A stretch of 64,000 nucleotides of DNA from Oleiagrimonas sp964608595 (GCA_964608595.1 CAZSOU010000001.1:1-64000); one strand, 5' to 3'. Positions 28,151 to 37,364 are shown, counted from the stretch's first letter. A program made the numbers and translations. The notes: generated from the letters alone by a model not told the origin.

Positions 28151-29980
28151 ATGCTGAACGCGCTTTGTATCGGGCTCGACGGCATGAATTCAGGTGGCTG
28201 GATGCGTGCCGCCACCTCGATGGCACGCCAGGGGTTTGTCCATGCGATACGGCGGACATGGCCCGGCGGCTGCCTCGATGGATGGATGCATGCCTTGCAT
28301 GAAAACATGCCGCCGAGCGAATGGTTGGCACACGACCAAAGCGCATGCTGCGTCGGCACACTCTGGTACCGCGGTCGCTTCGGCAGGTCCGCATTACCTG
28401 CACTGCTGAACGAGACCAGCGCCGGTGGCGCCATCGACGAGCTTCAACTGCGCGGCAATTTCGCACTATTCCTGCGCACAGCCAACCGGTGCTTGTTGCT
28501 GAACGATGCCATGGGGTTGGTGCGGATTTATGCAAGCCGCGACCGGCGCTTTTACAGTACCAGTTGGCTGGCAACCTGCGCCTATTCGGGTGCGGTAAAG
28601 ATTGATGAAGCAGCGGCTGTCGAATACGTGCTGCTGGGCGCTTCGCATTCGGATCAGACCGTCGCCGACGGCGTTGTCACGCTTCCGCTCGGCAAGGCAT
28701 TCAACCTCGCTGTCGGTCGAACGGACGATCGCGCGATCGAATATATCGACAACGATACGCCGTGTCCCGCGTCGATCGATGTCGCATCGGCGATCATCCG
28801 CTCGCGGTTGCAAACCCGGTGCACCGAAATCGTCAATGCCTTCCCTCGGGCCATCCGCATGGCGCTGTCGGGTGGTTTCGATTCCCGGTTGATCCTTGCG
28901 GGCATGCTGGAACGAGGTGCCCACCCGAAGCTGTTCGTTTACGGCACCGAGGACTGTGCCGATGTGCGTCTGGCCCGGCAAGTCGCACAATGCGTCGGCC
29001 TGCCTCTGGACGTTGTCGACAAAGCCGCAGCCGCCAGCAAAAAGCCCCTGCCGGAACGCGAGGATCTGGTGCAAAACGCATTGTTTTTTGACGGCTTGCC
29101 CAATGACGGCATTTTCGACACGGGGGTCGATCGCCTTACGCGACTTGCGCAGACCGAACAGGGACACATTGTCCTGAACGGCGGCGGCGGCGAAATCCTT
29201 CGCAATTACTTTTATTTGCCCAACCGCCGATGGTTGCCGCGAGACATCGTGCACGCGTTCTATCGCGGATTCGATCGCCGTGTCTTCCGTGACGCGAAAG
29301 CGCTGACTCTTTACGAGGAGCGTCTGGGCACCGCCATCGCGCTCGCTGCCCGCGCCAACGCGTTGTCGCGCGGCAAGCGGTTGAACCGGGAAGACGTGGA
29401 ACTGCTCTACCCGTTGTTCCGTTGCCACCACTGGATGGCCGTGAACAACAGTGTTTCCACCCGGCACGGGTACTTCATCACCCCGCTGCTGGACCTCGCC
29501 TTGATACGCCTTGCCTGCCGATTGCCACTGACCTGGAAAAACGCGGGCCGACTGCAAGCGCTTGTCATCCGGTCCCTGCACCCTGCGGCTGCCGGACCGG
29601 TTTCCACGCACGGCTTCAGTTTCCGGACCGGTCCCGATACGCGCGCCGTGGTTGCAGACTGGTCGATCCGCATGCGTCCCACGCGGCTTCGTCCGCTTAT
29701 CAACGCCACGCACCGACGCCTCGGCAAACGGAGCGTCTCGCCACTCTGGATCGCCCATTGCCGGGCACTTTTTCCCGGCCCGTGGCACCTGGATCCGGTA
29801 TTGAACCTGGATCGACTGCCGAACAATGGCGCATTGGGGCGCGCACTCGCCATCGAGGTCGCGTGGCGCGAACTGTTCAATAACCACGGGTCGTCCACCA
29901 TCGCGACAGCGGCCGCCGAATCAGGCCATGACATTCTTTTCGACAAAACTTCAGACGCCGCACGCGGCAACCGGGATTGA
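28151..29980 (+). CDS. Asparagine-synthase-like protein lacking the glutaminase cysteine
   Basis: A 609-residue protein. The C-terminal half has the adenylating PP-loop of asparagine synthase, MALSGGFDSRLILAGM (about residue 237), and GGGGE near residue 345. The N-terminal half looks like the class II amidotransferase fold (QLRGNFALFLRTANRCLLL, LNDAMGLVRIY) but begins MLNALC, not MCGI. The nucleophilic Cys2 is therefore missing and glutamine cannot be used in the normal way. Such proteins include amide- or lactam-forming enzymes (beta-lactam synthetase, lasso cyclase) and undefined ones in sugar clusters. No precursor peptide, protease or transporter lies beside it, so its product is unknown. 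Codon use is looser than in neighbouring genes. Confidence 0.82.
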   Translation: MLNALCIGLDGMNSGGWMRAATSMARQGFVHAIRRTWPGGCLDGWMHALHENMPPSEWLAHDQSACCVGTLWYRGRFGRSALPALLNETSAGGAIDELQLRGNFALFLRTANRCLLLNDAMGLVRIYASRDRRFYSTSWLATCAYSGAVKIDEAAAVEYVLLGASHSDQTVADGVVTLPLGKAFNLAVGRTDDRAIEYIDNDTPCPASIDVASAIIRSRLQTRCTEIVNAFPRAIRMALSGGFDSRLILAGMLERGAHPKLFVYGTEDCADVRLARQVAQCVGLPLDVVDKAAAASKKPLPEREDLVQNALFFDGLPNDGIFDTGVDRLTRLAQTEQGHIVLNGGGGEILRNYFYLPNRRWLPRDIVHAFYRGFDRRVFRDAKALTLYEERLGTAIALAARANALSRGKRLNREDVELLYPLFRCHHWMAVNNSVSTRHGYFITPLLDLALIRLACRLPLTWKNAGRLQALVIRSLHPAAAGPVSTHGFSFRTGPDTRAVVADWSIRMRPTRLRPLINATHRRLGKRSVSPLWIAHCRALFPGPWHLDPVLNLDRLPNNGALGRALAIEVAWRELFNNHGSSTIATAAAESGHDILFDKTSDAARGNRD

Positions 29981-30062
29981 ATGCTGAGGCTCCGCCGCCA
30001 CCTCTGTTAAACTAACCGTTTTGCGCGGGCCCTCTTCCGCGCGCTGCACTTCAGGAGCCCTC

Positions 30063-31601
30063 ATGTCCCACGAAATCTTCGAGGCACTCGGCCTTTCCGA
30101 CACCAATTCAGGTGCTTACCTCGGCAACGGCGAATGGTCGAAAACCACCGACGCCGGCATCATCGAGCCGAAAAACCCGTCCACCGGCGAGGTGCTGGCC
30201 AAGGTATATGCCTCCTCCAGGGCCGATTACGACACCATCGTCGAGCGCGCGCAAGAATCGTTCAAGGCATGGCGCAACACGCCGGCGCCGGTACGCGGCG
30301 AAGCGGTGCGCCTGGTTGGCGAAGCACTGCGCAAGTACAAGGATCCGCTGGGCTCGCTGGTGGCCTTGGAAATGGGCAAGATCAAGCCCGAGGGCGACGG
30401 CGAAGTGCAGGAAATGATCGACATCGCCGACTTCGCCGTGGGTCAGAGCCGCATGATGTACGGCAAGACCATGCATTCGGAGCGCCCGGGCCACCGCATG
30501 TACGAGCAGTACCATCCGCTCGGCCTGGTGTCGCTGATCACCGCATTCAACTTCCCGCTGGCACCGTGGGCCTGGAACTCCATGCTGGCCGCCGCATGCG
30601 GCGACATCTGCATCTGGAAGCCGTCGCCGAAGGTGCCGTTGTGCGCCATCGCCGCGACCAAGGTGTGCAACGAGGCGTTGAAGGAAGGCGGCTTCCCGGA
30701 CATTTTCTATCTGTTCAACGAAGTCGAGGGCAGCATCGAGTTGTCGCAGAACATGGTCGACGACAAGCGCATGAACCTGGTCAGCTTCACCGGCTCGGTC
30801 AAGGTCGGTCGCACCATCGGCGAGCGCGTGGCACGCCGTCTGGGCAAATCGCTGCTGGAACTGGGCGGCAACAACGCCATCATCATGGACGAAACCGCCG
30901 ACCAGAAACTGGCCATTCCCGGCATCGCCTTCGGCTCGGTGGGCACCGCCGGACAGCGCTGCACCTCCACCCGTCGTCTGATCATCCATGAATCGATCGC
31001 CGACGAAGTCACCGGCAAACTGGTCGACGCCTACAAGCAGATCGAAACCAAGATGGGCGAAGCGGTCGACCCCAAGACCCTGCTGGGCCCGCTGAACAGC
31101 GAGCAAGCCGTGCAGACCTTCCTCGACGCCATCGAGAAGATCAAAGCGGCTGGCGGCAAAGTGCTGACCGGTGGTGAAAAGGTCGACCGCGCGGGCAACT
31201 TCGTCACGCCGGCCATCGTCACGGGCCTGCCCAACGATCACGAAATGGTGCAGACCGAAACGTTCGCCCCGATCCTGTACGTGCTGCCGTACAAGGACAT
31301 CGACGAAGCCATCGCCATGCAGAACGGTGTCGACCAGGGCCTGTCGAGCGCGATTTTCTCGCAGAACGTCAAGGTGACCGAGAAGTTCCTTTCGGCGCTG
31401 GGCTCGGACTGCGGCATCGCCAACGTCAACATCGGCACCTCCGGCGCCGAAATCGGCGGCGCGTTCGGTGGCGAGAAGGACACGGGCGGCGGGCGCGAGT
31501 CCGGCTCCGATGCCTGGAAGGCGTACATGCGTCGCCAGACCAACACCATCAACTACTCGGACGATCTGCCGCTGGCACAGGGCATCAAGTTCGATATTTG
31601 A
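30063..31601 (+). CDS. ALDH7-type aldehyde dehydrogenase (aminoadipate semialdehyde/P6C dehydrogenase)
   Basis: A 512-residue NAD-dependent aldehyde dehydrogenase. It matches the antiquitin/AmaB group: ITAFNFPLAPWAWN, IWKPSPKVPLCA, FTGSVKVGRTI, catalytic Glu in LLELGGNNAIIMDE and nucleophilic Cys in GTAGQRCTSTRRL. The NIGTSGAEIGGAFGGEKDTG ending is also typical. Members oxidise alpha-aminoadipic semialdehyde (lysine breakdown) or betaine aldehyde. No lysine-degradation partners are adjacent, so the substrate is open. RBS AGGAG at 30052-30056. Followed by a palindrome and a terminator. Confidence 0.92.
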   Translation: MSHEIFEALGLSDTNSGAYLGNGEWSKTTDAGIIEPKNPSTGEVLAKVYASSRADYDTIVERAQESFKAWRNTPAPVRGEAVRLVGEALRKYKDPLGSLVALEMGKIKPEGDGEVQEMIDIADFAVGQSRMMYGKTMHSERPGHRMYEQYHPLGLVSLITAFNFPLAPWAWNSMLAAACGDICIWKPSPKVPLCAIAATKVCNEALKEGGFPDIFYLFNEVEGSIELSQNMVDDKRMNLVSFTGSVKVGRTIGERVARRLGKSLLELGGNNAIIMDETADQKLAIPGIAFGSVGTAGQRCTSTRRLIIHESIADEVTGKLVDAYKQIETKMGEAVDPKTLLGPLNSEQAVQTFLDAIEKIKAAGGKVLTGGEKVDRAGNFVTPAIVTGLPNDHEMVQTETFAPILYVLPYKDIDEAIAMQNGVDQGLSSAIFSQNVKVTEKFLSALGSDCGIANVNIGTSGAEIGGAFGGEKDTGGGRESGSDAWKAYMRRQTNTINYSDDLPLAQGIKFDI

Positions 31602-31610
31602 GTGTCGGGA

Positions 31611-31637
31611 TCCGGAGCCCGGGACCCGGGCTCCGGA
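31611..31637. repeat. Perfect 13-bp inverted repeat with one-base centre
   Basis: TCCGGAGCCCGGG (31611-31623), A, then CCCGGGCTCCGGA (31625-31637). It lies 9 bp after the ALDH stop and before a separate terminator hairpin. No T-run follows directly. Confidence 0.7.
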
Positions 31638-31647
31638 ACTCGGAAAA

Positions 31648-31684
31648 AGGGTAACCGGCCATGGTCGGTTACCCTTGTCTTTTT
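31648..31684 (+). terminator. Rho-independent terminator after the ALDH gene
   Basis: Arms AGGGTAACCG (31648-31657) and CGGTTACCCT (31666-31675) with an 8-base loop, followed by TGTCTTTTT. The next gene, an SDR, starts 17 bp later. Confidence 0.8.
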
Positions 31685-31701
31685 GCAGAGGCACATTTCC
31701 C

Positions 31702-32469
31702 GTGAGCCACGGCGTTTCTTTCGACTTTTCCGACTATCGTGTAGTGGTTGCCGGTGGCAGCAAGGGCATTGGTCGCGCCATGGCTGTCGCTTTTGCTCGT
31801 GCCGGTGCCGCGGTTTCGGTTTGTGCGCGTCACGAAGACGGACTGGCCGACTTGCACGACGAACTGGCCGGCGACGGCATCAAGATTCATGCGCAAACCT
31901 GTGACCTGGCCGATGCCGGCGCCATCGCGGCATGGATTCCTGCTGCCGCCGAGGCATTGGGCGGCATCGATGTGCTCATCAACAACGCCAGCGGTTACGG
32001 ATTCGCGGACGAAGACGCCGATTGGGAAGCCAACTTCCGCGTCGACCTGATGGCGCCGGTGCGCGCTTCGCGTGCGGCGCTTCCGTGGTTGAAGCAGTCG
32101 ACGCATGCCAGCATTCTGCACACCAGCTCCATTTCGGCACTCGGGCCACGCCCTGGTGGTCCCTCCTATGCGGCACTCAAGGCGGCGCTGAGCCACTTCA
32201 CCACGTCGCAGGCCCTGCGCATCGCCAAGCATGGCATCCGCGCCAACGCGATCGCTCCGGGCTCCATCGAGTTCGAGGGGGGCATCTGGGACATCGTCAA
32301 GCGCGACAACCCCGAGCACTACGCCGCCACGCTCGCGAAGATCCCCTTCGGTCGCTACGGTCGCGTCGACGAAGTGGCCAATGCCGCGTTGTTTCTGGCC
32401 TCACCGCTGGCCGGCTGGATCACCGGGCAGATTTTGTGCGTCGATGGCGGTCAATCGCTTCTTGGCTGA
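31702..32469 (+). CDS. Short-chain dehydrogenase/reductase
   Basis: A 255-residue classical SDR: cofactor loop VVVAGGSKGIGRAMA, the NNAS motif in VLINNASGYGF, catalytic Ser in HTSSISALGP and the YxxxK pair in PSYAALKAALSHF, with IAPGSIEFEGG following. The C-terminus ITGQILCVDGGQSLLG is the usual one. The frame is open upstream but no ATG fits; GTG at 31702 with AGAGG upstream is the best start. The substrate cannot be deduced. Confidence 0.87.
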   Translation: MSHGVSFDFSDYRVVVAGGSKGIGRAMAVAFARAGAAVSVCARHEDGLADLHDELAGDGIKIHAQTCDLADAGAIAAWIPAAAEALGGIDVLINNASGYGFADEDADWEANFRVDLMAPVRASRAALPWLKQSTHASILHTSSISALGPRPGGPSYAALKAALSHFTTSQALRIAKHGIRANAIAPGSIEFEGGIWDIVKRDNPEHYAATLAKIPFGRYGRVDEVANAALFLASPLAGWITGQILCVDGGQSLLG

Positions 32470-32549
32470 TTTGCCGAGGCGATGATCACGAACGGCAAAA
32501 GACCGTCATTCATGCGAAAATACCGGGGTTTTTCACAGCGATCACGAAC

Positions 32550-32693
32550 ATGGATACCGCCGTCGAATCCCGTGGCATAGGCCATACCATTGTCCGCGTG
32601 CTGATTTACGCCGTGCTGATTGCCATCGGTTTGTGCCTTTTTGCGGCCGCCGGCATCGGCGGCGGATTGCTGGCCCTCAACTGGCTGGTTTGA
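32550..32693 (+). CDS. Small membrane protein, 47 residues
   Basis: ATG at 32550, MDTAVESRGIGHTIVR, then one hydrophobic segment (VLIYAVLIAIGLCLFAAAG and further) ending NWLV. It fills the gap between the SDR and pyrD; the stop is 9 bp before the pyrD start. Codon use looks coding (G/C third positions, a clean single TM helix). The ribosome-binding site is weak. Not recognised as a known family. Confidence 0.5.
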   Translation: MDTAVESRGIGHTIVRVLIYAVLIAIGLCLFAAAGIGGGLLALNWLV

Positions 32694-32702
32694 CCGTGCT
32701 TG

Positions 32703-33743
32703 ATGTATGACTCCCTGCGCCCGCTGCTGTTCAAACTGGACGCCGAAACGGCGCACCGACTGACCCTGTACGCCATGGGTGTGGCTCAACGCAGCGGTCT
32801 TTCTCACCTGATCGCCGAGCCGCCAACGACCGACCTGCCGGTACGCGCGTTCGGTATCGACTTTCCCAATCCGGTGGGACTTGCCGCCGGTCTGGACAAG
32901 AACGGCGCCCACATCGACGGACTGGCGGCGCTCGGTTTCGGCTTCATCGAAATCGGTACGGTCACTCCGCGCCCGCAAGCGGGAAACCCGCGTCCGCGCC
33001 TGTTCCGCCTGCCGCGGCACGAAGCCATCATCAACCGCATGGGTTTCAACAACGATGGCGTGGACGCCTTGGTGCGCAACGTCGAGCGCGCCGATTACTC
33101 GGGTGTGCTCGGCATCAACATCGGCAAGAACAAGGACACGCCCAACGCGGAAGCTGTCACCGATTACCTGACGTGCCTGCGCCTGGTTTATCCGTTGGCG
33201 AGTTACATCACCGTCAACATTTCCTCGCCCAATACACAGGGACTGCGCGACTTGCAGCAGGCGGACACCTTGCGCCGCTTCGTCGGCACGTTGCGTGAAT
33301 CGCAGGAAAAGCTGGCCGCGCAACATGGTCGGCGCAAGCCCATGCTGCTGAAAATCGCTCCCGACCTGGACGAAAACCAGTTGGATGCGATGGCCGACGT
33401 ACTGCTGGATTGCGACGTCGACGGCGTCATTTGCACCAACACCACCATCGACCACAGCCGTGTCTCCGGCGCCCCGCACGGCGACGAAACCGGTGGTCTG
33501 TCCGGCGCGGTGCTGTTCGACGCATCCACCGTCATTTTACGCGCCATGGCCGCGCGTCTGGGTGACCGCATCGACATCATCGGCGTCGGCGGGATCAGCG
33601 AAGGTGACCGTGCCGCGCAGAAACTGGCAGCCGGCGCATCACTGGTGCAGATCTATTCCGGCCTCATTTACCGCGGCCCGCGCCTCGTGAGCGAATGCGT
33701 CGAGAAAATCCGCCACCACCAATCGGGGACACCCAGCACCTGA
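32703..33743 (+). CDS. pyrD: Dihydroorotate dehydrogenase, quinone-dependent (class 2)
   Basis: Fourth step of pyrimidine synthesis, passing electrons to quinone at the inner membrane. The 346-residue protein begins with the class 2 N-terminal helix (DSLRPLLFKLDAETAHRL), then VGLAAGLDKNGAHIDGLAALGFG, FRLPRHEAIINRMGFNN, the catalytic Ser in VNISSPNTQGLRDLQ, KIAPDLDENQL and ICTNTT. The FMN phosphate motifs IIGVGGISEG and LVQIYSGLIYRGP close it. ATG 32703; the TTG just before it is less likely. Confidence 0.96.
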   Translation: MYDSLRPLLFKLDAETAHRLTLYAMGVAQRSGLSHLIAEPPTTDLPVRAFGIDFPNPVGLAAGLDKNGAHIDGLAALGFGFIEIGTVTPRPQAGNPRPRLFRLPRHEAIINRMGFNNDGVDALVRNVERADYSGVLGINIGKNKDTPNAEAVTDYLTCLRLVYPLASYITVNISSPNTQGLRDLQQADTLRRFVGTLRESQEKLAAQHGRRKPMLLKIAPDLDENQLDAMADVLLDCDVDGVICTNTTIDHSRVSGAPHGDETGGLSGAVLFDASTVILRAMAARLGDRIDIIGVGGISEGDRAAQKLAAGASLVQIYSGLIYRGPRLVSECVEKIRHHQSGTPST

Positions 33744-33772
33744 CATGCCGTCAAACCTGAACCATGTGTCCC

Positions 33773-33793
33773 GCAGGAGCGCATGTCATGGGC
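33773..33793. repeat. Degenerate REP-like palindrome between pyrD and murB
   Basis: GCAGGAGCGCATGTCATGGGC resembles the palindromes at 176-202 and 25464-25482, with a partly broken second arm. Confidence 0.35.
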
Positions 33794-33893
33794 GATGGCT
33801 TTACCGTTTCATGGAGCCTTGAGGCTGTCGCGCGCAAGATGCGCTTCCGCACGGCGAAACGTCCCTTTCCATTCCACCCGCATTGCCCAGATC

Positions 33894-34925
33894 ATGCCCA
33901 TTTCCGTATCCGAACCCTATACGCTGCAAAATGACGCCAGCCTCGCCGCGCACAACACCCTGCGTGTCGACGCCGCCGCGCATCAGCTCGCCACGCTCAA
34001 TGATGCCGGCGCCCTGCCCGAGTTGCTTGACCAACTGGATACATCGCCAATGGTGCTGGGCGAAGGCAGCAATGTGCTTTTTGCCGGCCGTGTCGACGCC
34101 AGCGTGCTCGTCATGGCCACGCACGGCGTGCAGGTGGATGAAATCGACAACGGCGCACACATTGCCGTCGCCGCTGGCGAACGTTGGGACGATTTCGTGC
34201 GCTGGTCGCTCGGCCAGGGGTTTGCCGGCCTGGAGAACCTGATTCTCATCCCCGGCACCGTCGGCGCCGCGCCGATCCAGAACATCGGCGCCTACGGCGT
34301 CGAAGTGGCGGAGTTCATCGACAGCGTGGAAGCATGGGACACCAGGGAGAAGTGCGTGGTCATGCTGGATAACACCGCGTGTCGTTTCGCCTATCGCGAT
34401 TCGTTGTTCAAGCACCAGCCCGGCCGCTACATCGTCACCGCGGTGCGGTTCGTGCTGCCGCGCGAGCACGAACTGAGAATGAACTATGCCGGCCTGAAAC
34501 AGCAACTGGCACGCATGGGTATTTCCCGCCCCACCCCGTACCTGGTTGCCGAAGCCGTGCGGACGTTGCGCGAGCGCAAGCTGCCCGATCCAGCCGTCAT
34601 CGGCAACGCGGGCAGCTTCTTCAAGAATCCCGTCGTAGCGGCCAGCCGGGCTGCCGCTCTCGTGTCCGAACATCCCGACATGACGCAATGGCCGGTGGCA
34701 AACGGCCACGTCAAACTGTCTGCCGCCTGGCTTATTGAAGCCTGTGGATTCAAAGGCTTGCGTGAAGGTGATGCCGGCATTTCGAATCGCCATGCCTTGG
34801 TATTGGTCAATCATGGCCATGCCAGTGGCACCGAACTCTGGAGCCTGGCGCAGCGCGTGATCGACGGCGTGGAGTCGCGTTTCGGCGTGACGCTGGAACC
34901 GGAGCCGCGAGTGATCGGCCTCTGA
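33894..34925 (+). CDS. murB: UDP-N-acetylenolpyruvoylglucosamine reductase
   Basis: Reduces UDP-GlcNAc-enolpyruvate to UDP-MurNAc with NADPH and FAD. The 343 residues match the E. coli-type (type I, about 342). Motifs: AAHNTLRVDA, LGEGSNVLFAG, GLENLILIPGTVGAAPIQNIGAYG, FAYRDSLFK with the Tyr loop, GNAGSFFKNPVV with the catalytic Ser, and AAWLIEACGFKG. Start ATG 33894 gives MPISVSEPY; the longer upstream frame is poorly coding and includes the REP-like repeat. Confidence 0.95.
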   Translation: MPISVSEPYTLQNDASLAAHNTLRVDAAAHQLATLNDAGALPELLDQLDTSPMVLGEGSNVLFAGRVDASVLVMATHGVQVDEIDNGAHIAVAAGERWDDFVRWSLGQGFAGLENLILIPGTVGAAPIQNIGAYGVEVAEFIDSVEAWDTREKCVVMLDNTACRFAYRDSLFKHQPGRYIVTAVRFVLPREHELRMNYAGLKQQLARMGISRPTPYLVAEAVRTLRERKLPDPAVIGNAGSFFKNPVVAASRAAALVSEHPDMTQWPVANGHVKLSAAWLIEACGFKGLREGDAGISNRHALVLVNHGHASGTELWSLAQRVIDGVESRFGVTLEPEPRVIGL

Positions 34926-35089
34926 CCGTTTTCCGGGGCCTACCACATAACATCGGCTGAGGCTATCCAACGAACGGGACAAATGGCTTGAATTGCGTCA
35001 CAATACCCCGTCCAAGGGGAGGGAGACGGCATACGTCGGTTTGTTCATTCGGACAAGAAACGGCGTGACCGTGATGAATCGTGACGACA

Positions 35090-36814
35090 ATGGGACGAGG
35101 GGCGCACGTTTGTTGGTTGGCCGCATGGCTGTTGCTGTCGGGGTTGCTGCCCGACATCGGCCACGCCGAAACCATGACCGGGCAATGGGCCAAAGTACAT
35201 GCGGGCGATACGCCTGCTTCCGTCATCGCCGCAGCTCGCGAGGGCAAGCTGCACGCGTTTGATCCGTCGAAAAAAACCGCATTCCCCAGGGACAGCGATG
35301 TCTGGATCGTCCTGCGACGGGATCCCGACGCCCACTACCCCGCCCGCATGTTGACCGTACCGACACCGGTCTTCGGGCACCTCACCCTTTACAACGGGAA
35401 TTCGCCGGTGGTCACCGTGAGCATGGACGACACAACCGGGTCCGTGCACGGCTTCGGACGCATCGCATTGTTCCTCACCTCCGGTCATGCAGCTACGTCG
35501 CCCATCGTATTGCGCTACCAGCCCTGGACCGCATTCACCTCTCCGCTGAATTTTCAGCTCCAGAGCGTCGACAGCTACTCGCGGCAGGACATGCGCTGGA
35601 TGGCCATGACCAGCGCTTGCGTCGGCGTGATGTTGATCATGGCGTTTCTGGCGCTGTGCTTCGCCTGCATGCTGCGCGACTGGGCGTTCTTCTGGTTCGC
35701 GATGTTCATCGGCAGTTATGCGCTCGTACAATGTCTCCAGACCGGTTTCGCCTTTCGACCGCTCGGCATGTACATCTTCGCCGGCGAGAACTACATATGG
35801 TCCATCTTTTTCGTGGCCGTCATGTTGAGCTGCGCACAACAGTTCATGCGTCATTTCTGCTGTCTGAGCACACAAGCACCGAATTTCGATCGTCTGTTGG
35901 CGAGCTTGAACCTCGCGAGCCTGGTGCTGCTGTTTCTGGTGTGCGTCGACTATCCACCATTGCACGACCTCGTCCAGATCACCCTGTCTCCGCTATTGGC
36001 ACTATGGATGACAGGCATGCTGATCGTCGCCATCATCAGCATGCTGCGCGGCTCGCGCATGGCCGGCTATTTTGCCGCCAGCTGGGGCCCGCTGCTGATA
36101 CTGACCATCATGAAAAACACGCAAGCCTGGATACCCGGGCTCCAGGGCATGACGTGGCTGGTTGACGCCTGCATGCTCGCCGCGACCTTCGGGTCGGTCA
36201 TATTGTCGCTTGGTCTGGCCGATCGCACGCGAATCATCAGCCATGATCGTGACAAGGCGCGCGAACTTGCCGATCACGATTCGCTGACGGGCCTGCTCAA
36301 CCGTCGTGCCTGGAGCGAGGCCGCAACCTTGCGGATTGCCAACAGCACCGTACGCCAAACCCTCTTTTTTCTGGACCTGGATCACTTCAAGACGCTCAAC
36401 GACTGTCACGGCCACGCGACGGGCGACATGGCCCTGGCCAAGGTTGCCGATGTGCTGCGCAACAGTCTCTCACCCGCGGGTATCGTCGGGCGCTACGGTG
36501 GTGAGGAATTCGTCATCCTCACCCACCACATCAGCCGGTCGCATGCCGTCGACACGGCGAACAACCTGTGCCGTGGCGTCGAAGGACTCGGCATTCCGGT
36601 AAACAAGCACGGTCTTCCGCTGACGATCAGCATCGGCGTCACCGTGCAACGCAACAGCGATGATCTGACAAGCATGATCCGCCGCGCCGACCTTGCCATG
36701 TACAGCGCCAAATCGAGTGGCCGCAACCAGGCCGCCTGCGAATGCGTCGATCGGCGCAAACCGGACTCGGCCATGCGCGATACCGACAATCTGCGCGTCG
36801 GCACGGTGCAGTGA
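35090..36814 (+). CDS. Membrane diguanylate cyclase (7TMR-DISM plus GGDEF)
   Basis: The 574-residue protein has a signal peptide (WLAAWLLLSGLLPDIGHA), a periplasmic beta-domain of the 7TMR-DISM extracellular type and a block of about seven TM segments (residues about 180-385). A cytoplasmic GGDEF domain follows with active-site RYGGEEF and the DxLTGLLNRRAW start. The I-site RxxD five residues before GGEEF is absent (SPAG), so product inhibition at that site is not expected. It should make c-di-GMP in response to a periplasmic signal. ATG 35090 chosen; GTG at 35081 is also possible. Confidence 0.9.
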   Translation: MGRGAHVCWLAAWLLLSGLLPDIGHAETMTGQWAKVHAGDTPASVIAAAREGKLHAFDPSKKTAFPRDSDVWIVLRRDPDAHYPARMLTVPTPVFGHLTLYNGNSPVVTVSMDDTTGSVHGFGRIALFLTSGHAATSPIVLRYQPWTAFTSPLNFQLQSVDSYSRQDMRWMAMTSACVGVMLIMAFLALCFACMLRDWAFFWFAMFIGSYALVQCLQTGFAFRPLGMYIFAGENYIWSIFFVAVMLSCAQQFMRHFCCLSTQAPNFDRLLASLNLASLVLLFLVCVDYPPLHDLVQITLSPLLALWMTGMLIVAIISMLRGSRMAGYFAASWGPLLILTIMKNTQAWIPGLQGMTWLVDACMLAATFGSVILSLGLADRTRIISHDRDKARELADHDSLTGLLNRRAWSEAATLRIANSTVRQTLFFLDLDHFKTLNDCHGHATGDMALAKVADVLRNSLSPAGIVGRYGGEEFVILTHHISRSHAVDTANNLCRGVEGLGIPVNKHGLPLTISIGVTVQRNSDDLTSMIRRADLAMYSAKSSGRNQAACECVDRRKPDSAMRDTDNLRVGTVQ

Positions 36815-36884
36815 TGCATGAAACACCGCTGAGGCACACCCGGTACACTTCCGCCATGGACAAACCATGCATCCGGAGCATGCC

Positions 36885-37364
36885 ATGACCCGCGTGTTTG
36901 ATTTCCGTGCCGATCGGCTGGACGGCGAAACGCAAAGCCTCGACGTCTGGCGCGGCCAAGCCCTGCTGATCGTCAACGTGGCATCGAAATGCGGGTTCAC
37001 GCCGCAATACGAAGGCCTCGAAAAACTGTATCGCTCGCACAAGGACGCGGGCTTCGCGATACTCGGATTCCCCTGCAACCAGTTCGGTCACCAGGAGCCA
37101 GGTGATGCCGACGCCATACGCGACTTCTGCACAACGCAATACCACGTGAGCTTTCCGCTGTTCGCCAAGATCGACGTCAACGGCGCCGATACCCATCCGC
37201 TGTACCGTTTTCTCAAAAGCGCCGCACCCGGCGTTCTCGGCTCCAGGGCGATCAAGTGGAACTTCACCAAGTTTCTGATCAACCGTGACGGCGAAGCCGT
37301 GCGTCGTTATGCCTCCGCTGATACACCGGCGAGAATCGAAGCAGACCTCGCCACCGTACTGTAG
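36885..37364 (+). CDS. Glutathione peroxidase family protein
   Basis: A 159-residue thiol peroxidase of the GPx family. The peroxidatic Cys is in NVASKCGFTPQYEGLEKLY, the resolving-type Cys and Gln in GFPCNQFGHQEPG, and the Trp-Asn pair in IKWNFTKFLI. It uses Cys, not selenocysteine. Bacterial members often take electrons from thioredoxin. Start 36885 (MTRVFDF) preferred over 36867. Convergent with fsr. Confidence 0.94.
   Translation: MTRVFDFRADRLDGETQSLDVWRGQALLIVNVASKCGFTPQYEGLEKLYRSHKDAGFAILGFPCNQFGHQEPGDADAIRDFCTTQYHVSFPLFAKIDVNGADTHPLYRFLKSAAPGVLGSRAIKWNFTKFLINRDGEAVRRYASADTPARIEADLATVL

Noticed and set aside
27779..30062. Genomic island inserted at tRNA-Arg carrying the asparagine-synthase-like gene
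   Set aside because: No integrase and no second copy of the tRNA 3' end was found; only codon looseness and position hint at transfer.
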